Shown: positions 15,795-23,081 of the stretch, piece after piece
Position numbering within the stretch: position 1 is the stretch's first letter
Layout of the letters: each line of letters starts with the position of its first letter
Assembly (NCBI RefSeq): GCF_030147005.1
Contig: NZ_JASLAW010000156.1
Span: 1 to 43,996 of the forward strand
Reading direction: 5' to 3'
DNA from: Pseudomonas sp.
GTDB lineage: Bacteria > Pseudomonadota > Gammaproteobacteria > Pseudomonadales > Pseudomonadaceae
Length of the DNA stretch: 43,996 nucleotides
Position numbers and translations under genes: made by a program
The notes under the pieces: generated by a model
What the model saw: the letters and a program-made list of their open reading frames with translations, nothing else
The model's database searches: none
What the model was told of the DNA's origin: nothing

Positions 15795-16943
15795 ATGAGC
15801 CTCAATATTTTCTGGTTCCTGCCTACCCACGGCGACGGTCATTACCTGGGTACCGCCGAAGGCGCTCGCGCCGTCGATCATGGTTACCTGCAACAAGTGG
15901 CTCAAGCCGCTGACCGCCTGGGCTTCGGTGGGGTATTGATCCCTACCGGGCGCTCTTGCGAAGACTCGTGGCTGGTGGCCGCCTCGCTGATTCCCGTGAC
16001 TCAGCGCTTGAAATTCCTCGTCGCGCTGCGCCCCGGAATCATTTCCCCGACGGTAGCCGCGCGCCAGGCGGCGACGCTGGACCGTTTGTCCGGTGGCCGT
16101 GCGCTGTTCAACCTGGTGACCGGCGGTGATCCGGAGGAACTGGCCGGCGACGGCTTGTTCCTCAGCCACGAAGAGCGCTATCAAGCGTCGGTGGAATTCA
16201 CCCGTATCTGGCGCCGCGTGCTCGAAGGCGAGACCGTGGATTACGACGGCGAGCACATCAGCGTCAAAGGCGCCAAGTTGCTCTACCCGCCGATCCAGCA
16301 GCCACGCCCACCGCTGTACTTCGGCGGCTCGTCCGAAGCGGCCCAGGACTTGGCGGCCGAACAAGTGGAAATGGTGCTGACCTGGGGCGAACCCCCGGCA
16401 GCGGTGGCGGAGAAGATTCAACAAGTGCGCGCCAAGGCCGAGAAACTCGGTCGCACCCTGCGCTTTGGCATTCGCTTGCATGTGATCGTGCGTGAAACCA
16501 ACGAGGAGGCCTGGAAAGCCGCCGATAAACTGATTTCCCACCTGGACGACGAAACCATCGCCCGCGCCCAGGCGTCCCTGGCGCGCTTCGATTCGGTAGG
16601 CCAGCAGCGCATGGCGGCCTTGCATGGCGGCAGTCGCGACAACCTGGAAGTCAGCCCCAACCTGTGGGCGGGCGTCGGCCTGGTGCGCGGCGGCGCGGGC
16701 ACTGCGCTGGTGGGCGATGGCCCAACGGTTGCGGCGCGGGTGAAGGAGTACGCCGACCTGGGCATCGACACCTTTATCTTCTCCGGTTATCCACACCTGG
16801 AAGAGGCGTATCGGGTTGCCGAGCTGCTGTTCCCTCACTTGGATATCGAACGTGCCGAACTGCCGAAAAGCGCCGGCTACGTCAGCCCATTCGGTGAGAT
16901 GGTGGCCAACGACATCCTTCCCAAAGCTGCATCGCAGAGCTGA
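15795..16943 (+). CDS. ssuD: FMNH2-dependent alkanesulfonate monooxygenase SsuD
   Basis: A 382-residue bacterial luciferase-family monooxygenase that cleaves C1-C18 alkanesulfonates to the aldehyde and sulfite, using FMNH2 from SsuE and O2. It begins MSLNIFWFLPTHGDGHYLGT, near-identical to known SsuD starts, and carries LIPTGRSCEDSWLVAASLIP (with the conserved active-site Cys) and FNLVTGGDPEELAGDG. Length matches E. coli SsuD (381). The start at 15795 is supported by a CAGGAG Shine-Dalgarno; an upstream ATG at 15753 overlaps ssuA. Confidence 0.96.
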   Translation: MSLNIFWFLPTHGDGHYLGTAEGARAVDHGYLQQVAQAADRLGFGGVLIPTGRSCEDSWLVAASLIPVTQRLKFLVALRPGIISPTVAARQAATLDRLSGGRALFNLVTGGDPEELAGDGLFLSHEERYQASVEFTRIWRRVLEGETVDYDGEHISVKGAKLLYPPIQQPRPPLYFGGSSEAAQDLAAEQVEMVLTWGEPPAAVAEKIQQVRAKAEKLGRTLRFGIRLHVIVRETNEEAWKAADKLISHLDDETIARAQASLARFDSVGQQRMAALHGGSRDNLEVSPNLWAGVGLVRGGAGTALVGDGPTVAARVKEYADLGIDTFIFSGYPHLEEAYRVAELLFPHLDIERAELPKSAGYVSPFGEMVANDILPKAASQS

Positions 16944-16952
16944 GGCGGCGCT

Positions 16953-17741
16953 ATGAACCTGGAAAAATTCAGTCATCGCGTGGCGCCCTGGGTGTTGCCG
17001 ATTTTATTGCTGGCGGTGTGGCAGTTGTCGGTGACGGCGGGTTGGCTGTCGACGCGTATCCTGCCGGCGCCCAGTGCCGTCATCGAGGCCGGCATCAACC
17101 TGATCCGCAGCGGCGAAATCTGGACACATCTGGCCATCAGTGGCTGGCGCGCAGGCCTGGGCTTTGTGATCGGTGGCAGCATCGGCCTGGCCCTGGGCTT
17201 TATCACCGGCCTGTCGAAGTGGGGCGAACGGTTGCTGGACAGCTCGGTGCAGATGATCCGCAACGTGCCGCACCTGGCGCTGATTCCATTGGTGATCCTG
17301 TGGTTCGGGATCGACGAGACCGCGAAAATTTTCCTGGTGGCGCTCGGCACGTTATTCCCGATCTACCTGAATACGTACCACGGCATACGCAACGTCGATC
17401 CGGCGCTGGTGGAGATGTCGCGCAGCTACGGGTTGTCCGGCTTCAGTCTGTTCCGGCAAGTGATTCTTCCGGGCGCGTTGCCGTCGATCCTGGTGGGCGT
17501 GCGCTTTGCCCTGGGCTTTATGTGGTTGACGCTGATCGTGGCGGAAACCATCTCGGCCAGTTCCGGCATCGGTTACCTGGCGATGAATGCCCGCGAGTTC
17601 CTGCAAACCGACGTGGTGGTGCTGGCCATCGTGATGTACGCGATCCTCGGCAAGCTGGCCGACCTGGCGGCGCGTGGCCTGGAACGGGTATGGCTGCGCT
17701 GGCATCCGGCGTATCAAGTGAATAAGGGAGGTGCGGCATGA
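16953..17741 (+). CDS. ssuC: Alkanesulfonate ABC permease SsuC
   Basis: A 262-residue inner membrane permease of the BPD-transport family with about six membrane segments. The EAA-loop contacting the ATPase is seen in VEMSRSYGLSGFSLFRQVILPGALPSIL (about 152-178). It lies 9 bases after ssuD and overlaps ssuB by 4 bases (ATGA), implying coupled translation. Its length and neighbours leave little doubt about its role in sulfonate import. Confidence 0.94.
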   Translation: MNLEKFSHRVAPWVLPILLLAVWQLSVTAGWLSTRILPAPSAVIEAGINLIRSGEIWTHLAISGWRAGLGFVIGGSIGLALGFITGLSKWGERLLDSSVQMIRNVPHLALIPLVILWFGIDETAKIFLVALGTLFPIYLNTYHGIRNVDPALVEMSRSYGLSGFSLFRQVILPGALPSILVGVRFALGFMWLTLIVAETISASSGIGYLAMNAREFLQTDVVVLAIVMYAILGKLADLAARGLERVWLRWHPAYQVNKGGAA

Positions 17742-18544
17742 CGGCCCAACAACCCCCGCGCTTGCTGAAGGGTATTCCCCTGGCGGTGCGCAAGTTGCGC
17801 AAGTCCTTTGGCGCTCGCGAAGTGCTCAAGGAAATCGACCTGCATATTCCTGCCGGCCAGTTCGTGGCCGTGGTCGGCCGCAGCGGCTGTGGCAAAAGTA
17901 CCTTGCTGCGCCTGCTGGCGGGCCTGGACAAAGCCACTGGCGGCGAGCTGCTGGCGGGCTGTGCGCCGCTGCACGAAGCGATCGAAGACACGCGGCTGAT
18001 GTTCCAGGAAGCGCGCTTGCTGCCGTGGAAAAAGATCATCGATAACGTCGGCCTTGGCCTCAGGGGCAACTGGCGCCCCAGGGCGTTGGACGCGCTGGAG
18101 GCGGTGGGCCTGGCCGAGCGTGCCGATGAGTGGCCGGCGGCTTTGTCCGGTGGCCAGAAGCAGCGCGTCGCCCTGGCGCGCGCCTTGATTCACCAGCCGC
18201 GTCTGTTATTGCTGGATGAACCGCTGGGCGCGCTGGATGCCCTGACCCGTATCGAAATGCAGCAACTGATCGAAAATCTTTGGCGCAAACACGGCTTCAC
18301 CGTGTTGCTGGTCACCCATGACGTCAGTGAAGCCGTGGCGATCGCCGACCGGGTCATCCTGATCGAAGACGGCGAAATCGGCCTCGACCTGAATGTCGAG
18401 CTGCCGCGTCCCCGCGCCCGTGGCTCACACCGCCTGGCTGCGCTGGAAGCCGAAGTGCTCAACCGCGTGCTGTCGCTGCCCGGCTCACCACCGGAACCCG
18501 AACCGGTTTCACCGCTGCCGACGCAATTGCGTTGGGCGCAATAA
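17738..18544 (+). CDS. ssuB: Alkanesulfonate ABC ATP-binding protein SsuB
   Basis: A 268-residue ATPase of the sulfonate/taurine/nitrate ABC importers. Walker A GRSGCGKST is at about 47-55, the signature LSGGQKQ at 136-142 and Walker B LLLLDE at 156-161, with the switch histidine in VTHDVSEAV. The start overlaps the ssuC stop. The LPWKKIIDNVGLGL block is typical of SsuB. The C-terminal tail is Pro-rich and probably flexible. Confidence 0.95.
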   Translation: MTAQQPPRLLKGIPLAVRKLRKSFGAREVLKEIDLHIPAGQFVAVVGRSGCGKSTLLRLLAGLDKATGGELLAGCAPLHEAIEDTRLMFQEARLLPWKKIIDNVGLGLRGNWRPRALDALEAVGLAERADEWPAALSGGQKQRVALARALIHQPRLLLLDEPLGALDALTRIEMQQLIENLWRKHGFTVLLVTHDVSEAVAIADRVILIEDGEIGLDLNVELPRPRARGSHRLAALEAEVLNRVLSLPGSPPEPEPVSPLPTQLRWAQ

Positions 18545-18563
18545 CTCACACAGGAGAAACATC

Positions 18564-18779
18564 ATGACTATCAAAGCCATCAACGTGCGTAACCAGTTCA
18601 AAGGCACCATCAAGGAAATCGTCGAAGGCGACGTGCTGTCGGAAATCGACGTGCAGACAGCGTCCGGCATCGTCACGTCCGTGATTACCACCCGCTCGGT
18701 CAGGGAGCTGGAGCTGGTGATTGGCAGTGAGGTGATTGCCTTTGTGAAATCCACTGAGGTGTCGATTGCCAAGTTGTGA
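18564..18779 (+). CDS. ssuF: Molybdopterin-binding-like protein SsuF
   Basis: A 71-residue single Mop/TOBE-domain protein. It starts MTIKAINVRNQFKGTIKEI and has VRELELVIGSEVIAFVKSTEVSIAKL, the molbindin pattern. In Pseudomonas, ssuF follows ssuB and is needed for growth on some sulfonates, though its biochemical role is unclear. A CAGGAG Shine-Dalgarno lies 20 bases after the ssuB stop. It is the last gene of the operon and is followed by a REP element. Confidence 0.92.
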   Translation: MTIKAINVRNQFKGTIKEIVEGDVLSEIDVQTASGIVTSVITTRSVRELELVIGSEVIAFVKSTEVSIAKL

Positions 18780-18802
18780 TTTGCATCGATCCCGAGGCCC
18801 TC

Positions 18803-18888
18803 ATCGCGGGCAAACCCTGCTCCCACATTGACTGCCTTTCAAAGGTGAAACCCGGTCAATGTGGGAGCTGGCTTGCCTGCGAAGAGGC
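18803..18888. repeat. REP pair palindrome downstream of ssuF
   Basis: Arms TCGCGGGCAAACCCTGCTCCC from about 18804 and a complementary GGGAGCTGGCTTGCCTGCGA ending near 18883, with CAATGTG/CACATTG inner ends. It separates the convergent ssuF and tetR-type genes. Confidence 0.8.
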
Positions 18889-18908
18889 CAGTCCAGCCGT
18901 TACACAAC

Positions 18909-19538
18909 TCAGCGCTTGGGCAAATACGCCGGCAAATAAAGCCCCACATACGCATCAAACACCCGCATCCCTTCTTGCGCCATGCGCGGCGTGATCAGCC
19001 CATGCTGATGCACCGAGCGCGCATAGACGCGGTCGCTCAATTCCAGCGCCAGAGCAAACACATCCACATCGCTCGGCAGTGTGGGCACTTCGAAGTGGCG
19101 GTTGAACACCTCCAGCATCAAATCCCCCAACTCCAGATCATGCTGGCGATCGGCCTGGGTTACTTCGGTCAGCCCATGCTGGGCCAGGATCAACTGGCGG
19201 GCGGCGGCATCGTTGCTGTAGATGGTGAGCATGCGCTGCTCGACGATGCAGGACAGGTCGCGCCACGTCTTGATTGAGTCATGTTCGATGGGCGCTTCAA
19301 TGGCCGCGCGAAAGGCCGCGTGCACATTGGCGGTCAACGCCTCCAGCAATGCCGGCACGCTGGCGAAAAAGTGGTACACCGAGGAGGGCGGGATCTGCGC
19401 CCGTTCGGCCACGCTGTAGATCGACAAACCGGCCACGCCTTCGGCTGCCAGCAAGGCGCGGGCGGCGTCCAGAATCGCGTCTATCCGGGCCTGGCTGCGG
19501 GCGCGCGGTTTGCGAGGGGCGGCGGGGCGGGTGGTCAT
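18909..19538 (-). CDS. TetR/AcrR family transcriptional regulator
   Basis: A 209-residue regulator. An N-terminal basic stretch (MTTRPAAPRKPRARSQARID) precedes the TetR helix-turn-helix (about 18-65) with ILDAARALLAAEGVAGLSIY and RAQIPPSSVYHFFASVPALL. The C-terminal region (about 75-209) is the ligand-binding helical domain. The start has a CAGGAG Shine-Dalgarno. It lies downstream of spuI on the same strand but beyond a terminator, so it is probably its own unit. Its target is unknown; it is not obviously linked to polyamines or sulfonates. Confidence 0.9.
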   Translation of the reverse strand: MTTRPAAPRKPRARSQARIDAILDAARALLAAEGVAGLSIYSVAERAQIPPSSVYHFFASVPALLEALTANVHAAFRAAIEAPIEHDSIKTWRDLSCIVEQRMLTIYSNDAAARQLILAQHGLTEVTQADRQHDLELGDLMLEVFNRHFEVPTLPSDVDVFALALELSDRVYARSVHQHGLITPRMAQEGMRVFDAYVGLYLPAYLPKR

Positions 19539-19636
19539 GAAAGTCTCCTGCAAGGCAACAGGCATTGTATGAGCAGGAATCTGTGTTGTCTGCCAAAGCG
19601 CCATCGCAGGCAAGCCACTGCGGTCGGTCGGACAAA

Positions 19637-19672
19637 CCAAAAAAAACGCCGCTGACCCCAGTCAGCGGCGTT
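19637..19672 (-). terminator. Rho-independent terminator of spuI
   Basis: A 12-bp stem AACGCCGCTGAC (19645-19656) / GTCAGCGGCGTT (19661-19672) with loop CCCA, followed on the minus strand by a U tract (A run at 19639-19646). It lies just past the spuI stop. Confidence 0.92.
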
Positions 19673-19691
19673 CCTCTACTGCAGCAACCGC

Positions 19692-21068
19692 TTACACGGT
19701 ATGCAGATACCAGTTGTACTCAAGGTCGGAGATGGAGTGTTCGAACTCCTCCAGCTCACTTTCCTTACAGGCGACGAAGATATCGATGTATTTAGGATCG
19801 ATGTACTTGGCCATCACCTCGCTGTCGTCCAACTCACGCAGGGCATCGCGCAGGTTGTTCGGCAGGCTCTGTTCGTTCTGCTCGTAGCTGTTGCCTTCCA
19901 CTGGCGCGCCCGGTTCGATCTTGTTGGTCAGACCGTGATGCACGCCCGCCAGGACCGAAGCCATCAGCAGGTACGGGTTGGCATCGGCGCCGGCCACACG
20001 GTGTTCGATACGCACCGCATCGGACGAGCCGGTCGGTACGCGAATCGCCACGGTGCGGTTGTCCAGGCCCCAGCACGGCGAGTTCGGCACGTAGAACTGT
20101 GCGCCGAAACGACGGTAGGAGTTGACGTTGGGGCACAGGAACGCCATTTGGGCGGGCAGGGTCTCCAGCACACCGCCGATCGCGTGACGCAATGCGGCGT
20201 TCTGCTCGGGATCCTCGCTGGCAAAAATGTTCTTGCCGTCCTTGTCCAGAATGGAGATGTGTACGTGCAAACCATTGCCTGCCTGGCCTGGGTAAGGCTT
20301 GGCCATGAAGGTGGTGTCCATCTCATGGTCGTAGGCGATGTTCTTGATCAGGCGCTTGAGCAATACCGCGTAGTCGCATGCCTTGATCGGGTCGGCGACG
20401 TGGTGCAGGTTAACTTCGAACTGCGCCGGGGCACTTTCCTTGACGATCGCATCGGCCGGAATGCCTTGCTCTTTGGCACCTTCCAGAATGTCCTGGAGGC
20501 AGTCGACGTATTCGTCGAGGTCGTCGATCAGGTAGACCTGTGTCGAGTGCGGGCGTTTGCCGGAAATCGGCGAGCGCGGCGGTTGTGGCCGGCCGTTCAC
20601 GTTCTCCTGGTCGATCAGGTAGAACTCAAGCTCGAAGGCGGCGCAGATGGTCAGGCCCATGTCGTCAAACTTGCTGACGACTTGACGGAGCACTTCGCGC
20701 GGATCGGCGAAGAACGGTTCACCTTCCAGTTCGTGCATGGTCATCAGCAATTGCGCGGTTGGGCGCTTTTGCCATGGCTCGTTGCACAGGGTGTCGGGGA
20801 TTGGATAACAGATTCGGTCAGCATCGCCGATATCCAGGCCCAGGCCGGTGCTTTCCACCGTAGAGCCGTTGATATCCAGGGCAAATAAAGAGGCAGGCAA
20901 GTTAATGCCCTTCTCGTAAACCTTGTGGAGGCTGGTGCGTTCGATGCGCTTACCGCGCACCACACCATTCATATCCGCAATTAGAAGGTCTACGTACAGA
21001 ACCTCAGGATGATCCTTAAGGAACGCGTTCGCTTCGTTAAGCTGAACGGCACGCGGGGGTACCGACAT
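19692..21068 (-). CDS. spuI: Gamma-glutamylpolyamine synthetase, SpuI/PauA type
   Basis: A 458-residue glutamine-synthetase-fold enzyme that ligates glutamate to a polyamine amine with ATP. It shows the catalytic-domain order of the family: an N-terminal beta-Grasp half with VLYVDLLIADMNGVVRGKRI, then the catalytic domain with AFELEFYLID, NGLHVHISIL and NSYRRFGAQFYVPNSPCWG. It differs from GlnA by lacking the Tyr-adenylylation region. Being divergent from spuB is typical for SpuI. A terminator follows. Polyamine specificity is inferred from context; the family also contains synthetases for ethanolamine and aromatic monoamines. Confidence 0.88.
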   Translation of the reverse strand: MSVPPRAVQLNEANAFLKDHPEVLYVDLLIADMNGVVRGKRIERTSLHKVYEKGINLPASLFALDINGSTVESTGLGLDIGDADRICYPIPDTLCNEPWQKRPTAQLLMTMHELEGEPFFADPREVLRQVVSKFDDMGLTICAAFELEFYLIDQENVNGRPQPPRSPISGKRPHSTQVYLIDDLDEYVDCLQDILEGAKEQGIPADAIVKESAPAQFEVNLHHVADPIKACDYAVLLKRLIKNIAYDHEMDTTFMAKPYPGQAGNGLHVHISILDKDGKNIFASEDPEQNAALRHAIGGVLETLPAQMAFLCPNVNSYRRFGAQFYVPNSPCWGLDNRTVAIRVPTGSSDAVRIEHRVAGADANPYLLMASVLAGVHHGLTNKIEPGAPVEGNSYEQNEQSLPNNLRDALRELDDSEVMAKYIDPKYIDIFVACKESELEEFEHSISDLEYNWYLHTV

Positions 21069-21094
21069 GATGCAACACCTTTGTTGTTAAAAAT

Positions 21095-21107
21095 ATCAAT
21101 CATTGAT
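21095..21107 (-). promoter_or_regulatory. Palindrome upstream of spuI, possible operator
   Basis: ATCAAT-C-ATTGAT lies 27 bases upstream of the spuI start in an AT-rich context. A PuuR/PauR-like repressor is a candidate because that family binds AT-rich sites at polyamine genes; this is inference. Confidence 0.35.
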
Positions 21108-21167
21108 CTTTTCTGGTTTCAGTCAACCCGAACGGCATGCCGAAGTCAAGCGAGGCCTTTTTTGCCC

Positions 21168-21235
21168 TAAAAAAGCGCCGAGGCGCCTTTTTTGGGGCTT
21201 TTTGGGGCGGTTTTTTGGGTTTTGGTGGCTGAGGA
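21168..21235. other. Hairpin plus G/T-rich tract
   Basis: AAAAAAGCGCC-GA-GGCGC-C-TTTTTT (about 21169-21193) is a terminator-like hairpin and is followed by alternating runs of G and T (TTTTTTGGGGCTTTTTGGGG). It lies between two divergent genes, where a forward terminator has no obvious upstream gene to stop. Confidence 0.5.
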
Positions 21236-21416
21236 CATGCAGCCTTGAGCGGGCCGTGTTGTATTTTTTACGGGGGTGTTGTGTAAAAAAATGAACAAGG
21301 CTAAGCTCGATTCAAACCCATAACAGCAATAATATCGGGGTGCTTCATGTTTCACCTGCCGCCAATCGGCGTCTCTGCCTGCTTCAGCCAGGCGTTGCCC
21401 GCAGTCCGTTCGTCCC

Positions 21417-21432
21417 GCGTGAGCGCTCACGC
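21417..21432. promoter_or_regulatory. 16-bp perfect palindrome, candidate activator/repressor site
   Basis: GCGTGAGCGCTCACGC is self-complementary over all 16 bases. It ends 101 bases before the -24 element of the sigma-54 promoter, where enhancer-binding proteins usually bind. It also has the central CG step seen in LacI/GalR-type operators. Confidence 0.5.
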
Positions 21433-21533
21433 ACCGGCCAATATTCTTGACGGCCCGTCCGACCTCTTCTTTGCCAACTCCCACGCCGCCGACCGGCCCT
21501 CATTCGCTGTGCCGATCATGATTCTGCACAAGT

Positions 21534-21550
21534 TTGGCGTGAGGAATGCA
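21534..21550 (+). promoter_or_regulatory. Sigma-54 promoter (-24/-12) of the spuB operon
   Basis: TTGGCGTGAGGAATGCA has the invariant GG and GC with exactly the spacing of the consensus TGGCAC-N5-TTGCA. Expected transcription start is near 21561, about 105 bases before the spuB ATG. Confidence 0.7.
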
Positions 21551-21665
21551 ACCCTGGGGCAAATGGCAGGTAAGCTCTTACCCTGAACGAACAAACGACG
21601 CGGATGCTGCGTCAACCAACGCCTGGCCTTTAATGGATGCCAGGAAACCCAGCCCAGAGGCATTT

Positions 21666-23024
21666 ATGAGTAACAACCTCGACCAGCTCACCGATTGGTT
21701 GAAAGACCACAAGATCACAGAAGTCGAATGCATGATTGGCGACCTCACCGGCATCACCCGGGGCAAGATCTCGCCGACCAACAAGTTCATCGCCGAAAAA
21801 GGCATGCGCCTGCCCGAAAGCGTTCTGTTGCAGACCGTGACCGGCGACTATGTCGAAGACGACATCTATTACGAATTGCTCGACCCGGCCGACATCGACA
21901 TGATCTGCCGCCCCGACCAGAACGCGGTATTCCTGGTGCCCTGGGCCATCGAGCCGACCGCCCAGGTGATCCACGACACCTACGACAAGCAAGGCAACCC
22001 GATCGAGCTGTCGCCGCGCAACGTGCTCAAGAAAGTCCTCAAGCTCTACGCCGACCGCGGCTGGCAGCCAATCGTGGCGCCGGAGATGGAGTTCTACCTG
22101 ACCAAGCGCTGCGAAGACCCGGACTTCCCGCTGCAACCGCCGATTGGCCGTTCCGGTCGCCCGGAGACGGGGCGTCAGTCCTTCTCTATAGAAGCGGCCA
22201 ACGAATTCGACCCCCTGTTCGAGGATGTCTACGACTGGTGCGAACTGCAGGAGCTTGACCTCGACACGCTGATCCACGAAGACGGCACCGCCCAGATGGA
22301 AATCAACTTCCGTCACGGCGATGCATTGTCCCTGGCCGACCAGATTCTGGTGTTCAAGCGCACCATGCGTGAAGCCGCGCTCAAGCACAATGTGGCCGCT
22401 ACCTTCATGGCCAAGCCCATGACCGGCGAGCCCGGCAGTGCGATGCACCTGCACCAGAGCATTATCGACACAACCACCGGCAAGAACGTCTTCTCCAATG
22501 AAGACGGAAGCATGAGCCAACTGTTCCTCAACCATATTGGTGGCCTGCAGAAATTCATCCCCGAATTGCTGCCTTTATTCGCCCCCAACGTGAATTCATT
22601 CCGCCGTTTCCTGCCCGACAACTCGGCGCCGGTGAACGTGGAGTGGGGTGAGGAAAACCGCACCGTGGGCCTGCGCGTACCGGATGCCGGCCCGCAGAAC
22701 CGCCGCGTGGAAAACCGCTTGCCGGGCGCCGATGCCAACCCGTACCTGGCGATCGCCGCCAGTTTGCTCTGTGGCTACATCGGCATGGTCGAAGGTCATA
22801 ACCCGAGCGCACCCGTGGTGGGCCGTGGTTACGAGCGACGCAATCTGCGCCTGCCGTTGACCATCGAAGACGCGTTGGAACGTATGGAAAACAGCAAGAC
22901 CATCGAGAAATACCTGGGTCAGAAGTTCATCACAGGCTACGTCGCGGTCAAGCGGGCCGAGCATGAAAACTTCAAGCGCGTGATCAGTTCGTGGGAGCGG
23001 GAATTCCTGCTCTTCGCCGTCTGA
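21666..23024 (+). CDS. spuB: Gamma-glutamylputrescine synthetase SpuB
   Basis: A 452-residue glutamine-synthetase-family enzyme of the PuuA type, forming gamma-glutamyl-polyamine as the first step of the glutamylation route. Family motifs are VECMIGDLTGITRGKI in the N-domain, APEMEFYL (about 141-148), GSAMHLHQSI and NVNSFRRFLPDNSAPVNVEWG. The start MSNNLDQLTDWLKDHK at 21666 fits the family; an earlier in-frame ATG at 21546 overlaps the sigma-54 promoter and is excluded. It is the first gene of a seven-gene run spuBCDEFGH. It is a paralog of spuI. Confidence 0.92.
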   Translation: MSNNLDQLTDWLKDHKITEVECMIGDLTGITRGKISPTNKFIAEKGMRLPESVLLQTVTGDYVEDDIYYELLDPADIDMICRPDQNAVFLVPWAIEPTAQVIHDTYDKQGNPIELSPRNVLKKVLKLYADRGWQPIVAPEMEFYLTKRCEDPDFPLQPPIGRSGRPETGRQSFSIEAANEFDPLFEDVYDWCELQELDLDTLIHEDGTAQMEINFRHGDALSLADQILVFKRTMREAALKHNVAATFMAKPMTGEPGSAMHLHQSIIDTTTGKNVFSNEDGSMSQLFLNHIGGLQKFIPELLPLFAPNVNSFRRFLPDNSAPVNVEWGEENRTVGLRVPDAGPQNRRVENRLPGADANPYLAIAASLLCGYIGMVEGHNPSAPVVGRGYERRNLRLPLTIEDALERMENSKTIEKYLGQKFITGYVAVKRAEHENFKRVISSWEREFLLFAV

Positions 23025-23081
23025 TGCGCCGGGCGCGCCCTTCAAACGGCGCGCCTTCACTGAAAAGTCTAGGAGAACGGT

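Larger units (their letters stand above)
21069..21665. promoter_or_regulatory. Long spuI-spuB divergent intergenic region
   Basis: Nearly 600 bases without a convincing gene. From left to right it holds an ATCAAT-C-ATTGAT palindrome near spuI (21095-21107), a G/T-rich tract with a terminator-like hairpin (21168-21235), a 16-bp perfect palindrome (21417-21432) and a sigma-54 promoter (21534-21550). In P. aeruginosa the spuA hydrolase gene is encoded between spuI and spuB; no trace of it is seen here. Confidence 0.6.

Noticed and set aside
21417..21432. Lac operator-like core GTGAGCGCTCAC
   Set aside because: It matches the core of the ideal lac operator, but no lac genes are present; it is better treated as an unassigned palindrome.
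21347..21586. A 79-codon frame in the spuI-spuB gap
   Set aside because: It contains the 16-bp palindrome and the sigma-54 promoter, has no clear Shine-Dalgarno and no family resemblance.
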